Positions 8,186 to 17,455 of a stretch of DNA of 64,000 nt are shown here, piece after piece (the first letter of the stretch is position 1; every line of letters begins with the position of its first letter). Source of the DNA: Flavobacterium geliluteum (lineage in GTDB: Bacteria > Bacteroidota > Bacteroidia > Flavobacteriales > Flavobacteriaceae); the NCBI RefSeq assembly GCF_017948595.1, contig NZ_JAGFBV010000025.1, forward strand, positions 1-64,000. Reading direction: 5' to 3'. The notes below the pieces were generated by a model, which saw only the letters and a list, made by a program, of their open reading frames with translations, did no database searches and had not been told where the DNA came from. Position numbers and translations under genes: made by a program.

Positions 8186-9133
8186 TTAGTTCAAACTAAA
8201 ATTATAAACAATTTTCCCAACTTGTTTTGCAGCGGCATTACTATCAGGTGACCATTTGGTATTCATTGCGGCAATTTTCGCCTGTTCAAGTAGGCAACTT
8301 GCTGTATTTGTGGTTCCTTTTATTCCAGGAGTCGCACTAATCGTTCTTCCGTTTTGATCAACAGTTACTTCTACAACAACTTTTCCGGCTTCATCACAAG
8401 TATATTTTGGGGCAGGTTTAGAAAGTGCTTTTCGGTTTCCTAAAGAATATCCTGAGCCGCCACCTGAACCTCCGCCACTTCCGGCTCCGTAACCGCTTCC
8501 TGTACCAATACCATTTCCGGTTCCGTTGCCTCCTCCGGTTCCGCCACCTGAGCCACCTGTACCATAATAACCATTAGATCCTAGACTTCCGGTTGCTTTT
8601 CCTTTGTTTCCAGCTGCTTTATCATCGCCGTCACCGCCTTTGTTTGATCCTTTTAAAATACTGGATAAGGCATCGTTGGTAGAATTAGAAACTTTTGGTT
8701 TCTGAGGAACGGGTTTTGCTTCTGGTTTAACGACTGGAGTATTTTTTTTAGGTTTTTCTTTTACCGGAATTACCACACTTTCTTCTGTAGCTGTTTCCTG
8801 TGATAGAATGGCTTCATCCGGAGTTGCTTTTGCGGGAGTAGGTTTGGCTTCGTTTTTTACATCCAAAACTTCACTTTTATAATTGGCACCAGAACCTAAG
8901 TCGCTATCACCAAAATTAATTGTTACCCCGCCGCCGCCGCCTCCAGCAGCAAGAGCTACGTTGTTTTCGGGATTATATGGAGGCCAAAAGCGCAACAGGA
9001 ACATAAGTAAAAGTAACATACCGAAGATAATAGTTGACATAATTAGAGATTTCTTCTTGTCTGATAAAGATGATTTTAGGATAAATCCAAAAAGTATTTC
9101 TAAAGCCCAAACAGTTCTTGATACAGCACCCAT
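8186..9133 (-). CDS. TonB-like energy transducer
   Basis: The 315-aa protein has one N-terminal TM helix (about residues 31-49). Next come a Pro/Lys-rich periplasmic linker (about 95-150) and an unusually long Gly/Ser/Thr-rich stretch (about 180-235). The C-terminal TonB-type domain contains CDEAGKVVVEVTVDQNGRT. It would transmit proton-motive force from ExbBD to outer-membrane receptors. The exact start is uncertain; a start at the internal Met of MSTIIFG would shorten the cytoplasmic tail. The gly-rich linker is longer than in standard TonB. Confidence 0.75.
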   Translation of the reverse strand: MGAVSRTVWALEILFGFILKSSLSDKKKSLIMSTIIFGMLLLLMFLLRFWPPYNPENNVALAAGGGGGGVTINFGDSDLGSGANYKSEVLDVKNEAKPTPAKATPDEAILSQETATEESVVIPVKEKPKKNTPVVKPEAKPVPQKPKVSNSTNDALSSILKGSNKGGDGDDKAAGNKGKATGSLGSNGYYGTGGSGGGTGGGNGTGNGIGTGSGYGAGSGGGSGGGSGYSLGNRKALSKPAPKYTCDEAGKVVVEVTVDQNGRTISATPGIKGTTNTASCLLEQAKIAAMNTKWSPDSNAAAKQVGKIVYNFSLN

Positions 9134-9414
9134 TATTTGTAATTTATTAATATGTTGTTACAACGTTTAAAAGTACTAAAAATTGTTTAGAATCAAAGGC
9201 GTGTCTTAATTTTATGGAAGTAGTTTTTAGCACGCAGATTCTACAGATTGAGCATATTTTTTCTCTTATCTTTTAAAAAGTATCTGTACAAAGCTGGTTC
9301 AATCCATTTAAATCAGTATGAAAATTTATACACAAAACTTGGAATATTCCAAAACCTAATTGAAAAAAAAACGAGCTAAATAAATTTAGCCCGTTTAGAA
9401 TAGAGTAAAAAAAA

Positions 9415-10641
9415 TTACACTAATTGTTTCAACGCAATTTCAAATGCTGTTGCGCTGATATTTGTTTTTGATGGATTCAAAGCATGTGCTTTTACAATCG
9501 CATTTTTGATGATTTCTGAAGTATCATGAAAAATAGCTTCATCGGTCATTTGTACTTTTTTCTCCATAAAATAAGCAAAAACTCTCGCCATTCCGCAGTT
9601 CGAAATAAAATCCGGAATCAAACTTACTTTGCTGTCAACTTGTTCCATGATAGAGCCAAAGAAAATTTCTTTATCAGCAAAAGGCACATTTGCCCCACAG
9701 GAAATAACTTCCAATCCGTTAGCAATTAAACCATCAATCTGATTTTGTGTTACCAATCTTGAAGCCGCACAAGGCGTGAAAATTTCTGCGCCAATTGTCC
9801 AGATTTTAGCATTGATTTCCTCAAACGGAATCATATTATCGGCTACCAATTTGTTTCCGTCTTTGTTTAAAAATAAAGTTCTGATTTCTTCAAAAGAAAA
9901 ACCTTCTTCATTTATCAATCCGCCATCGCGGTCAATAATTCCGATTACTTTTGCACCCATATCGGCCAGGTAAAAAGCAGCTGCAGAACCCACATTACCA
10001 AAACCTTGCACGATTGCTTTTTTGCCTTTTATATCACCACCGTAAGTAGCATAAAAATGGCGAACAGCTTCGGCAACACCAAAACCAGTAATCATATCGG
10101 CAACGGTGTATTTTTGTGTAACATCCGGCGAGAATTTTGGGTTTTCGATCACTTTTATAACACCCTGACGCAATTGTCCTATTCTATTGATTTTGTCGGC
10201 TTCTGTGGGTCTAAAATGCCCGTTGAAAACACCTTCTTGAGGATGCCAAACGCCACATTCTTCTGTCATCGGAATTACCTCATGAATTTCATCAACATTT
10301 AAATCTCCGCCTGTTCCGTAGTAACTTTTTAACAAAGGAGAAACGGCTTTGTACCAACGTTGCAAAACACCTTTTTTACGAGGATCGTTTGGATCAAAAT
10401 TAATTCCAGATTTGGCACCTCCAATCGCAGGTCCAGAAACAGAAAATTTCACTTCCATCGTTTTTGCCAGAGACAAAACTTCGTTCATATCTAAGCCTTT
10501 TCTCATTCTGGTTCCTCCACCAGCGGCTCCTCCGCGAAGTGAGTTAATCACTGTCCATCCTTCAGCTTCTGTTTCAGAATCTTTCCAGTTAAAAACAATT
10601 TCAGGTGCTTTATTTTCAAATTGCTGTAATAAATCTTTCAT
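9415..10641 (-). CDS. Glu/Leu/Phe/Val-type NAD(P)-dependent amino-acid dehydrogenase
   Basis: The 408-aa enzyme has the dimerisation and substrate domain with a glycine-rich loop (GGAAGGGTRMR) and the GPAIGGAKSGINFD segment containing the catalytic lysine. A Rossmann domain follows with the dinucleotide motif GFGNVGSAAAFYL. The family oxidatively deaminates glutamate or a hydrophobic amino acid to the 2-oxo acid. I cannot fix the substrate. It lies alone between tonB and a chalcone-isomerase-like gene, all on the minus strand. Confidence 0.85.
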   Translation of the reverse strand: MKDLLQQFENKAPEIVFNWKDSETEAEGWTVINSLRGGAAGGGTRMRKGLDMNEVLSLAKTMEVKFSVSGPAIGGAKSGINFDPNDPRKKGVLQRWYKAVSPLLKSYYGTGGDLNVDEIHEVIPMTEECGVWHPQEGVFNGHFRPTEADKINRIGQLRQGVIKVIENPKFSPDVTQKYTVADMITGFGVAEAVRHFYATYGGDIKGKKAIVQGFGNVGSAAAFYLADMGAKVIGIIDRDGGLINEEGFSFEEIRTLFLNKDGNKLVADNMIPFEEINAKIWTIGAEIFTPCAASRLVTQNQIDGLIANGLEVISCGANVPFADKEIFFGSIMEQVDSKVSLIPDFISNCGMARVFAYFMEKKVQMTDEAIFHDTSEIIKNAIVKAHALNPSKTNISATAFEIALKQLV

Positions 10642-10731
10642 TTTGTTGAGATATGTTTATTTTTAGCAAATATATAGAATTGATTAATGCGAATACTCTA
10701 TTGATGCAGAAATCTGAAAATGGTTTTTAAA

Positions 10732-11319
10732 TTAGTTGTTTTTACCTAACAATTCATTTTTTAAATCTTTGTCTACTGGGTTTTCTGAAAGCCAAATACC
10801 AAAAAATGCTTTTTTAAATTCGAAACTTTCAATTTTACCTTCGTATTTATCATTTTTATAAATCCATAATGATCTGTCCAAAGGATTGTAAATTAAGTTA
10901 AAACTGTCTCCTGCTTTCGTAATTTCTCTACCTATTAAGTTTTCTAATTCTTGTACTTCCTTAGTTAATTTTAGAATTCCAACTTCCCCAACAGACTTTT
11001 CCATTCCTTTTGCCAATGCTTTTGATAGCTTTTTTGATGTAACAAGTGATGATGTTATCTGAATTCGGATAGCCATCTCGATATCACTTTCCAAAATAAG
11101 ATTCGCATCCTGAGTCAATTGTGATAAATATAAAGCTTGTACATATAATTCTGTAAACATTTTAGAGCGTTCTCCAACACCATTTAAGGTCAGGGTCTTT
11201 CCCTTAAAATCAATAGTTCTTGGTACAGTAACTCCGCCTACTTCTAATTTAGTTTGTGCTGAGACTGTCGAAAATTGTGAACTAAAAATGAATGCTAATA
11301 CTAATAAAATCTTTTTCAT
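10732..11319 (-). CDS. Secreted chalcone-isomerase-fold protein
   Basis: This 195-aa protein begins with a Sec signal peptide (about residues 1-21). The remainder resembles the bacterial chalcone isomerase-like family: VGGVTVPRTIDFKGKTLTLNG near the mature N-terminus, then LYVQALYLSQ and a C-terminal FFGIWLSENPV. Bacterial members are mostly fatty-acid-binding or uncharacterised proteins, not flavonoid enzymes. A possible -7 box (CAAAAATA on the plus strand, 11347-11354) lies just upstream. Confidence 0.7.
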   Translation of the reverse strand: MKKILLVLAFIFSSQFSTVSAQTKLEVGGVTVPRTIDFKGKTLTLNGVGERSKMFTELYVQALYLSQLTQDANLILESDIEMAIRIQITSSLVTSKKLSKALAKGMEKSVGEVGILKLTKEVQELENLIGREITKAGDSFNLIYNPLDRSLWIYKNDKYEGKIESFEFKKAFFGIWLSENPVDKDLKNELLGKNN

Positions 11320-11666
11320 ACGTTGTCAATAATTTATTTTTTTTGGCAAAAATAATGTAATTTATAATTTTTGGCTATTTAAAGTTAATATTTTTTTATA
11401 ATGAATTGCTATTTCTTTTATTTGTAGGATATTCATAATCAAAATAGTAGGAGTTTTTTTATCTACATATACGCAGTTTTTTGCTTTTTGGTTTTTTTGA
11501 GATTATAATAATTTGCTTATTTTTTAAATTTTATTTTTGTTTGATAATTTTACTCTTAAAATTTGAAGAAAATGCTGGAAATTTCATTTTCGATAGTTGA
11601 AAATTCAACAGAATCACGAAAACGTTATCGTGATTAAGGATAATATCTTAAAATTGTATGCACGCA
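11320..11666. other. Divergent intergenic region
   Basis: This is AT-rich DNA between the chalcone-isomerase-like gene and the acyl-CoA dehydrogenase promoter. It contains the candidate -7 box of the former gene near 11347-11354. I see no gene or RNA. Confidence 0.4.
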
Positions 11667-11696
11667 TTGTTAATTCGTATTTAAAATTTATCTTTG
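11667..11696 (+). promoter_or_regulatory. Promoter TTG-N19-TATCTTTG
   Basis: TTG at 11667-11669 and TATCTTTG at 11689-11696 are 19 bp apart. This matches the TTG-N17-23-TAnnTTTG promoter known for Flavobacterium. It drives the acyl-CoA dehydrogenase at 11755 with a leader of about 50 nt. Confidence 0.7.
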
Positions 11697-11754
11697 GAAG
11701 CCTTTATTCAAAAAAAAGAGGCTTCGATAAAATAAAAAACCAAAAACATACAAT

Positions 11755-12897
11755 ATGAATTTTAATCTAACCGAAGAACATTTGATGATTCAGCAAGCAG
11801 CAAGAGATTTTGCTCAAAACGAATTATTAGAAGGTGTCATAGAGCGCGATGAAAAACAAATTTTTCCAGCGGAACAAATAAAAAAAATGGGACAATTAGG
11901 TTTCATGGGAATGATGGTTGATCCTAAATATGGAGGAAGCGGTTTAGATACTATTTCGTATGTAATTGCCATGGAAGAAATCTCTAAAGTAGATGCTTCT
12001 GCCTCTGTGGTGATGTCGGTAAACAATTCATTGGTTTGCTGGGGATTACAGGAATTTGGTACAGAAGAACAAAAACAAAAATATTTGCCAGGTTTGGCTT
12101 CAGGAGAAATTCACGGTGCTTTTTGTTTGAGTGAGCCCGAAGCCGGAAGCGATGCGACTTCGCAAAAAACAACGGCCATTGATATGGGGGATCATTATTT
12201 GGTAAACGGAACAAAAAACTGGATCACCAACGGTAATACTGCCTCTGTTTATTTGGTTATTGCACAAACGCATGCTGAAAAAAAACATAAAGGAATCAAT
12301 GCTTTGATTATGACCAAAGATATGCCTGGTTTTTCTGTTGGGCCTAAAGAACAAAAAATGGGTATTCGTGGTTCAGACACACATTCTTTGATGTTTAATG
12401 ATGTAAAAGTACCAAAGGAAAACAGAATTGGTGAAGACGGTTTTGGTTTTAAATTTGCCATGAAAACACTTGCCGGCGGTCGTATTGGTATTGCAGCTCA
12501 AGCTTTAGGGATTGCTTCTGGTGCTTATGAGTTGGCTTTGAAATATTCTAAAGAACGTAAAGCCTTTGGAACAGAAATTTGTAACCATCAGGCTATCGCT
12601 TTCAAATTGGCAGATATGGCGGTAAATATTGAGGCAGCTCGTCATCTTTGTATGAAGGCCGCTTGGGACAAAGATCAACACAATAACTATGATGTAAGTG
12701 GTGCAATGGCAAAATTATTTGCCTCTCAGGTAGCTATGGATACAGCGGTAGAAGCTGTACAAATACACGGAGGAAATGGTTACGTAAAAGAATATCACGT
12801 AGAGCGTTTTATGCGCGATGCCAAAATTACTCAGATTTACGAAGGAACTTCAGAAATTCAGAAAATTGTAATTTCACGAGCTGTGATTGCAGGATAA
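11755..12897 (+). CDS. Acyl-CoA dehydrogenase
   Basis: The 380-aa FAD-dependent enzyme has the full acyl-CoA dehydrogenase architecture: N-terminal helical domain, middle beta domain with AFCLSEPEAGSDA, and C-terminal helical domain. The signature ITQIYEGTSEIQKIVISR contains the catalytic-base glutamate. The short-chain type (butyryl-CoA-like) is likely from length and similarity. It is monocistronic, with its own promoter and terminator. Confidence 0.9.
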   Translation: MNFNLTEEHLMIQQAARDFAQNELLEGVIERDEKQIFPAEQIKKMGQLGFMGMMVDPKYGGSGLDTISYVIAMEEISKVDASASVVMSVNNSLVCWGLQEFGTEEQKQKYLPGLASGEIHGAFCLSEPEAGSDATSQKTTAIDMGDHYLVNGTKNWITNGNTASVYLVIAQTHAEKKHKGINALIMTKDMPGFSVGPKEQKMGIRGSDTHSLMFNDVKVPKENRIGEDGFGFKFAMKTLAGGRIGIAAQALGIASGAYELALKYSKERKAFGTEICNHQAIAFKLADMAVNIEAARHLCMKAAWDKDQHNNYDVSGAMAKLFASQVAMDTAVEAVQIHGGNGYVKEYHVERFMRDAKITQIYEGTSEIQKIVISRAVIAG

Positions 12898-12919
12898 TTT
12901 TCTTTCTACATAAAATTTT

Positions 12920-12964
12920 AAAACCCTTTTCTAGCTATTTTTTGGCTTCAAAAGGGTTTTTATT
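12920..12964 (+). terminator. Rho-independent terminator
   Basis: AAAACCCTTTT (12920-12930) pairs with AAAAGGGTTTT (12950-12960), followed by a T-rich run. It closes the acyl-CoA dehydrogenase transcript. Confidence 0.8.
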
Positions 12965-13005
12965 TTTTCGTTAAAATTAGTTACATTTACCTAAAGCAAC
13001 TTCCT

Positions 13006-13689
13006 ATGTACGAAGATTTAAAATATTGGTACCTGCGCGACCACAAATTATTTAGAACATTAAGCTTTTCTCAGATCAGGCAATTGTGCATTATTACCGG
13101 TTTTAAAACAGCTTCAAAAGGAGAGATTATTTATTTTTCATCTTCGGATGTGCCTCGTATTTTTTTACTTAAAAAAGGAAATATTAAAATTGTCGCTGTC
13201 GATGAAGATGGTAACGAAACCATAAAAGACATTATCCAGAAAGGAGATTTGTTTGGCGAACTCACTTTAGAAACAGACGAAAAAGTAGAAGAATACGCCA
13301 AAGTCTTGTCGGATGACGTGTCTATTTGTAGTTTTCTAATGTCTGATTTTGAAGATTTATTACTCAAAAATCCCACACTGGCTTTGTCGTACACCAAGTT
13401 TGTAGGTCTGAAAATGAAGCGCATCAAAAATAGTTACAGCAATCTTATTTCTAAAGATGCCAAAACACGATTGTATCAGTTTCTAAAGGATTGGGCGGCT
13501 AGCGAAGGGGTGCATAATAGTGATGATAACTCGGTTAAGATTTTAAATTATTTAACCCAAAATGATATTGCTCAAATTATTTGTACGTCCCGACAAACTG
13601 CGACACAATTGCTAAATGAGATGGAGGCCAACCAAATTTTGATCTACAATCGCAAGGAGATTTTGATTCAGGATATCACTAAATTATGA
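13006..13689 (+). CDS. Crp/Fnr-family transcriptional regulator
   Basis: The 227-aa regulator has a cNMP-binding beta-roll (about 15-130, with FLLKKGNIKIVAVDEDG and the KGDLFGELTLE segment). A long dimerisation helix and a winged HTH with NDIAQIICTSRQTATQLLNEM follow. No FNR-type cysteine cluster is seen. It sits 79 bp upstream of a redox/membrane operon with its own promoter and is a good candidate to regulate it. Confidence 0.88.
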   Translation: MYEDLKYWYLRDHKLFRTLSFSQIRQLCIITGFKTASKGEIIYFSSSDVPRIFLLKKGNIKIVAVDEDGNETIKDIIQKGDLFGELTLETDEKVEEYAKVLSDDVSICSFLMSDFEDLLLKNPTLALSYTKFVGLKMKRIKNSYSNLISKDAKTRLYQFLKDWAASEGVHNSDDNSVKILNYLTQNDIAQIICTSRQTATQLLNEMEANQILIYNRKEILIQDITKL

Positions 13690-13720
13690 TATTTTGGTCG
13701 AACTGTAAATTAGCCGACAT

Positions 13721-13748
13721 TTGGTTTTGTGATGCTGAAGTAGTTTTG
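13721..13748 (+). promoter_or_regulatory. Promoter TTG-N17-TAGTTTTG
   Basis: TTG at 13721 and TAGTTTTG at 13741-13748, spaced 17 bp, match the Flavobacterium consensus. The ATG at 13769 lies 20 bp downstream, giving a very short leader. It probably serves the gene run from 13769 to 18117. Confidence 0.7.
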
Positions 13749-13768
13749 TAAAGTAAAAATATAAAACT

Positions 13769-14365
13769 ATGAAAAAGATAATTTGTGTTGTCTTAACAAC
13801 AATTGCTTCGTTTGCAAATGCGCAAAGCATACTTCCGAAATCGGCGACCGAAATCGCTCCGTTATTAATAGGAGAAAAAATACCCGATGTTATTCTAAAA
13901 TCATCTGATAATGTAACGGTGCCAATTAAATCGTTATTAAAAAAGAAAAAAACAGTTCTCGTTTTTTATCGCGGCGGCTGGTGTCCTTACTGCAACATGC
14001 ATTTGTCTGCTTTGGCTGAGGCCGAAGAGCAAATTCTTGGTTTGGGATATCAAATTATTGCGATAAGTCCTGATGCTCCCGAAAATCTGAAGCTTACCGA
14101 GGAAAAAGATAAGATAAAATATACTTTACTTTCGGATTCGAGAGGCGAATTGGCAAAGGCTGTGGGGATTTCTTTTGAAGCTCCGGAAAACTATAAATCA
14201 ATAATTAACGTAAATTCTAAAGGAGAAAACAAGGAGTTTTTGCCAGTTCCATCGATTTTTGTTTTGAATACAGATAATGAAATCGAGTTCGAATTTATAA
14301 CTCCCGACTTTAAACATAGAATTACAACAGAGCTGTTAATCGCCGTTTTGAAAACCTTAAAATAA
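13769..14365 (+). CDS. Secreted peroxiredoxin-like (AhpC/TSA) protein
   Basis: This 198-aa protein has a signal peptide (about 1-18) and a thioredoxin-like fold. The active-site-like motif is YRGGWCPYCNMHLSAL, a CxxC motif in the peroxidatic position. Members of this branch (AhpC/TSA, 'redoxin') are predicted periplasmic peroxidases or thiol oxidoreductases. It is first in the run 13769-18117, with a 6-bp gap to the next gene. Confidence 0.8.
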   Translation: MKKIICVVLTTIASFANAQSILPKSATEIAPLLIGEKIPDVILKSSDNVTVPIKSLLKKKKTVLVFYRGGWCPYCNMHLSALAEAEEQILGLGYQIIAISPDAPENLKLTEEKDKIKYTLLSDSRGELAKAVGISFEAPENYKSIINVNSKGENKEFLPVPSIFVLNTDNEIEFEFITPDFKHRITTELLIAVLKTLK

Positions 14366-14371
14366 CATAAC

Positions 14372-14830
14372 ATGAAAAAGTTACTAGTTTTTGTATGGTT
14401 TTTAATCTCTGTTGCAACATTTGCTCAAAACGATTCAAAACGGATTAGTCAGTATAATTTAGAAAAAAAAGTAGCGATTCAGGGTTACGATCCGGTAGCT
14501 TATTTTAAACAAGCAAAAGCAATTAAAGGAAAAAAAGAAGTGAGCGTTTCTTATCAGGGAGTTATTTATCAATTTTCGTCAAGCGAAAATAAAGATGTGT
14601 TCTTAAAAAATCCTTCAAAATACGAACCTCAATATGGTGGATGGTGTGCGTACGCTTTGGGAAGTTCTGGTGAGAAAGTAGAGATTAATCCGGAAACTTT
14701 CAAAATTATAGATGGTAAATTGTATTTGTTTTACAATGCTTATTTCAGTAACACATTGAAAAGCTGGAATAAAGACGAAACAAATCTCAGGTTGAAAGCA
14801 GACTTAAATTGGAAGAAAATCTATAATTAG
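14372..14830 (+). CDS. Secreted YHS-domain protein
   Basis: The 152-aa product has a signal peptide (about 1-18) followed by a YHS-type metal-associated domain: VAIQGYDPVAYF, YQGVIYQFSSSENKDVFLKNP and KYEPQYGGWCAYALG. YHS proteins are linked to copper or other metal handling. It lies between a peroxiredoxin-like and a DoxX-like gene, which suggests a shared role in envelope redox or metal defence. Confidence 0.82.
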   Translation: MKKLLVFVWFLISVATFAQNDSKRISQYNLEKKVAIQGYDPVAYFKQAKAIKGKKEVSVSYQGVIYQFSSSENKDVFLKNPSKYEPQYGGWCAYALGSSGEKVEINPETFKIIDGKLYLFYNAYFSNTLKSWNKDETNLRLKADLNWKKIYN

Positions 14831-14831
14831 A

Positions 14832-15233
14832 ATGATGAAAAAAATAATATTACAATGGATTTTAAGGTTTTTTACAGCCGTAATTTTATTGCAAACGTTG
14901 TACTTTAAATTTAGTGGAGCCGAAGAAAGTATTTATATTTTTTCGACTCTCGGAATCGAACCTTACGGAAGAATTGGTTCTGGAATTGCAGAAGCGATTG
15001 TTTCGATTTTGTTAGTAATTCCAAGAACAACATGGCTGGGAGCTTTGGGTGGAATCGCGGTAATGAGTGGAGCTATTTTATCACACTTATTTGTTCTGGG
15101 AATAACCGTTCAGAATGACGGTGGCCTTCTGTTTTTGCTTGCTGTTCTGGTATTATTGTCTTGTTTGGCTTTGCTTTATTTGGATAAAGAGAAATTTTTG
15201 AACGTTTTAAAACTAAATAAATATGTTAATTAA
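14832..15233 (+). CDS. DoxX-like small membrane protein
   Basis: This 133-aa protein has four predicted TM helices (about 8-25, 45-65, 70-90, 98-118), as in the DoxX/DoxD family. The start is one of two adjacent ATGs at 14832/14835, 1 bp after the upstream stop. DoxX proteins often associate with thiol-redox and metal-stress operons. The 3' end overlaps the next gene by 11 bp. Confidence 0.7.
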   Translation: MMKKIILQWILRFFTAVILLQTLYFKFSGAEESIYIFSTLGIEPYGRIGSGIAEAIVSILLVIPRTTWLGALGGIAVMSGAILSHLFVLGITVQNDGGLLFLLAVLVLLSCLALLYLDKEKFLNVLKLNKYVN

Positions 15234-15711
15234 ATCGATACACCGCAGTTTAGACAAATTAACTGGTTTACTGAATCAGTTGTCTGAAAACGAATATTCA
15301 AATTCCTGCCCGGCATTAAGCAACGCCAGTATTGGGGAGCATACACGGCATATTCTTGAAATGTTTCAATGTCTTGAAAATAGTTACGAACTGGGTATTC
15401 TGAATTATGACAACAGAGAACGCAGTAAACGTATTCAAACCGATACGGCATTTGCAATACAAACGATTTTGGAAATAAAAAACGGACTGAAACCCGATAA
15501 CAAAATCATCTACCTAGAACAAATAATTGACGGATTGAATCTGCGTATTCAAAGTAATTATTACAGAGAGTTATTGTACAATTTAGAGCATTGCATTCAC
15601 CATCAGGCTTTGATAAAAGTGGCTGTTTTACAGTGTGAAAATGTGTTGATAGATGAAAATTTTGGCGTTGCAGGCTCAACAATAGAATATAGAAAACAAT
15701 GTGTACAGTAA
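15223..15711 (+). CDS. DinB-like four-helix protein
   Basis: The 162-aa product resembles the DinB/YfiT-like helical superfamily. It has conserved histidines spaced as metal ligands: IGEHTRHILE (about residues 41-50) and EHCIHHQALIKV (about 125-136). These proteins are often thiol-dependent or metal-dependent transferases, but no reaction can be given. It overlaps its neighbours on both sides, so it is translationally coupled. Confidence 0.75.
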   Translation: MLIKSIHRSLDKLTGLLNQLSENEYSNSCPALSNASIGEHTRHILEMFQCLENSYELGILNYDNRERSKRIQTDTAFAIQTILEIKNGLKPDNKIIYLEQIIDGLNLRIQSNYYRELLYNLEHCIHHQALIKVAVLQCENVLIDENFGVAGSTIEYRKQCVQ

Positions 15712-16409
15712 GTTTTATCAATACCGATAAAGAAATCATTATTACATCAAATCGTGATGAAAAGGTGCTGCGACCAAGTGCAATTCCGCCCAGAAATTAT
15801 GTCAAAAACGGAAAGAATATTATTTTTCCAAAAGATAAAAAAGCAGGAGGAACCTGGTTTGCAGTAGATGCAGAAGGAACAATTTTGGTGTTACTCAATG
15901 GTGCTTTAGAAAAACATGAAGTACAATTGCCTTACCGAAAAAGCAGAGGATTGATAGTGCTCGACATGATAAGCCACGAATCTCCAAAGGAATTCTGGAA
16001 GGAAATTGATTTGCAGAATATCGAACCTTTTACGCTGGTTTTATATCAAAATAAAAAATTACACGAACTCATTTGGAATGGCATCAGCAAACAAACCAAT
16101 TTGCTCGAGGTAACCAAAAATCATATTTGGTCGTCGGTGACTTTGTATCCAGAGGCAATTCGAAAAGAAAGAAAGAACTGGTTTTATGATTTTTTAGAAA
16201 CCAAAAGTGAAATTTCTGCTCTGGAAATGTTAGATTTTCATCGGTACACGGAGGAAAATAATTCAGAAAACGGATTGGTTATCAACAGAAACAATCAGAT
16301 GAAAACGCTTAGTATCACGCAGACGATCATCAGAAAAAATAAAGGCGTAATTGGGTATCATGATTTACAAAGCCACGAAGAATTTTATACTTCGTTTATC
16401 AGTATTTAA
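15699..16409 (+). CDS. NRDE/TANGO2-family protein
   Basis: The 236-aa protein begins MCTVSF and has the NRDE signature in ITSNRDE (about residues 15-21). The N-terminal Cys2 of the family is kept and would be a nucleophile in an Ntn-hydrolase-like fold. Function in bacteria is unknown, although eukaryotic TANGO2 is linked to heme or lipid handling. It overlaps the upstream gene by 13 bp. Confidence 0.82.
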   Translation: MCTVSFINTDKEIIITSNRDEKVLRPSAIPPRNYVKNGKNIIFPKDKKAGGTWFAVDAEGTILVLLNGALEKHEVQLPYRKSRGLIVLDMISHESPKEFWKEIDLQNIEPFTLVLYQNKKLHELIWNGISKQTNLLEVTKNHIWSSVTLYPEAIRKERKNWFYDFLETKSEISALEMLDFHRYTEENNSENGLVINRNNQMKTLSITQTIIRKNKGVIGYHDLQSHEEFYTSFISI

Positions 16410-16420
16410 AAACAATAAGG

Positions 16421-17455
16421 ATGAAATTATTTTTTCATAAAATTACCAATTGGGAGTATTGGCCGTTTCAGGTCTTGTATTTTCCTATTTATTTTCTCTG
16501 GGGGTATTATGCCATCAGAGCAAAGTCGATTTTTTTCTTTAATGCTTCCAATCCAACTATAAAAAACGGAGGCTTTATGATGGAAAGCAAAAAAGCAATT
16601 TACGATTTGTTACCCAAGAAATATTATCCCAAAACAATCTTGATACGAGAACAAACAGATTTGTCTCAAATTGTAAATAAAGTAGTTGAACAAGAAATTT
16701 GTTTTCCGCTAATAGTAAAGCCAGATATTGGTTTGCGTGGTTCGGGAGTTAAGAAAATCAAGACCATTTCTGAGTTGAAAATATATGTTGAAAAAGCAAA
16801 TTTTGATTTTCTGGTACAGGATTTAATTCCGTATCAAAACGAAGTGGGTATTTTTTATGTACGTCATCCGCATGAAAAAGAAGGAAGAATAACAGGAATT
16901 GTAGCCAAAGAATTCTTGATTGTCAAAGGTGATGGAGTTTCATCGATAGAAGATTTGATTAGGAAGACGCCACGATTTATGTTGCAATGGGATAATTTGC
17001 AGGAAGAATATGGTGATGGCTTAAAAAGGGTTCTGACTAAAGAGGAGGAAATAAATCTCGTTCCTTTTGGTAATCATGCCAGAGGAGCGAAGTTTCTGGA
17101 TGCGAGCAATTTGATTTCTGAAAAATTAACACAGACAATCAACGAAGTTTCTGCTCAGATTCCTGAATTTTATTTTGGAAGATTTGATATTATGTACAAT
17201 TCTATCGAAGAATTAGAACGTGGTGAAAATTTTCAAATAGTAGAACTTAATGGTGCTGCCAGTGAACCCACTCATATTTACGATCCAAAACACTCTGTTT
17301 GGTTTGCCTGGAAAGAGTTGGCGCGCCACATTACATACATGTACGAGATTAGTGTAGCCAACCATAAAAGAGGATTTCCTTATTTGACACATAAAGTTGG
17401 AATGCATCAATATCGCTTGCACTTGGCTCAAAACAATAAAATTTTAAATTTTTGA
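16421..17455 (+). CDS. ATP-grasp enzyme (D-Ala--D-Ala ligase-like)
   Basis: The 344-aa protein has an ATP-grasp core (about residues 85-290): the KPDIGLRGSGVKKI loop and the QIVELNGAASEPTHIYD metal-binding stretch. The substrate is unknown; similarity to D-Ala-D-Ala ligase applies only to the ATP-binding fold. It is followed by a LysE-like exporter with an overlapping start. The pair could make and export a small amide or dipeptide, which is inference. Confidence 0.7.
   Translation: MKLFFHKITNWEYWPFQVLYFPIYFLWGYYAIRAKSIFFFNASNPTIKNGGFMMESKKAIYDLLPKKYYPKTILIREQTDLSQIVNKVVEQEICFPLIVKPDIGLRGSGVKKIKTISELKIYVEKANFDFLVQDLIPYQNEVGIFYVRHPHEKEGRITGIVAKEFLIVKGDGVSSIEDLIRKTPRFMLQWDNLQEEYGDGLKRVLTKEEEINLVPFGNHARGAKFLDASNLISEKLTQTINEVSAQIPEFYFGRFDIMYNSIEELERGENFQIVELNGAASEPTHIYDPKHSVWFAWKELARHITYMYEISVANHKRGFPYLTHKVGMHQYRLHLAQNNKILNF

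Noticed and set aside
12100..12354. Minus-strand frames inside the acyl-CoA dehydrogenase gene.
   Set aside because: They are antisense shadows of a well-conserved gene on the other strand.
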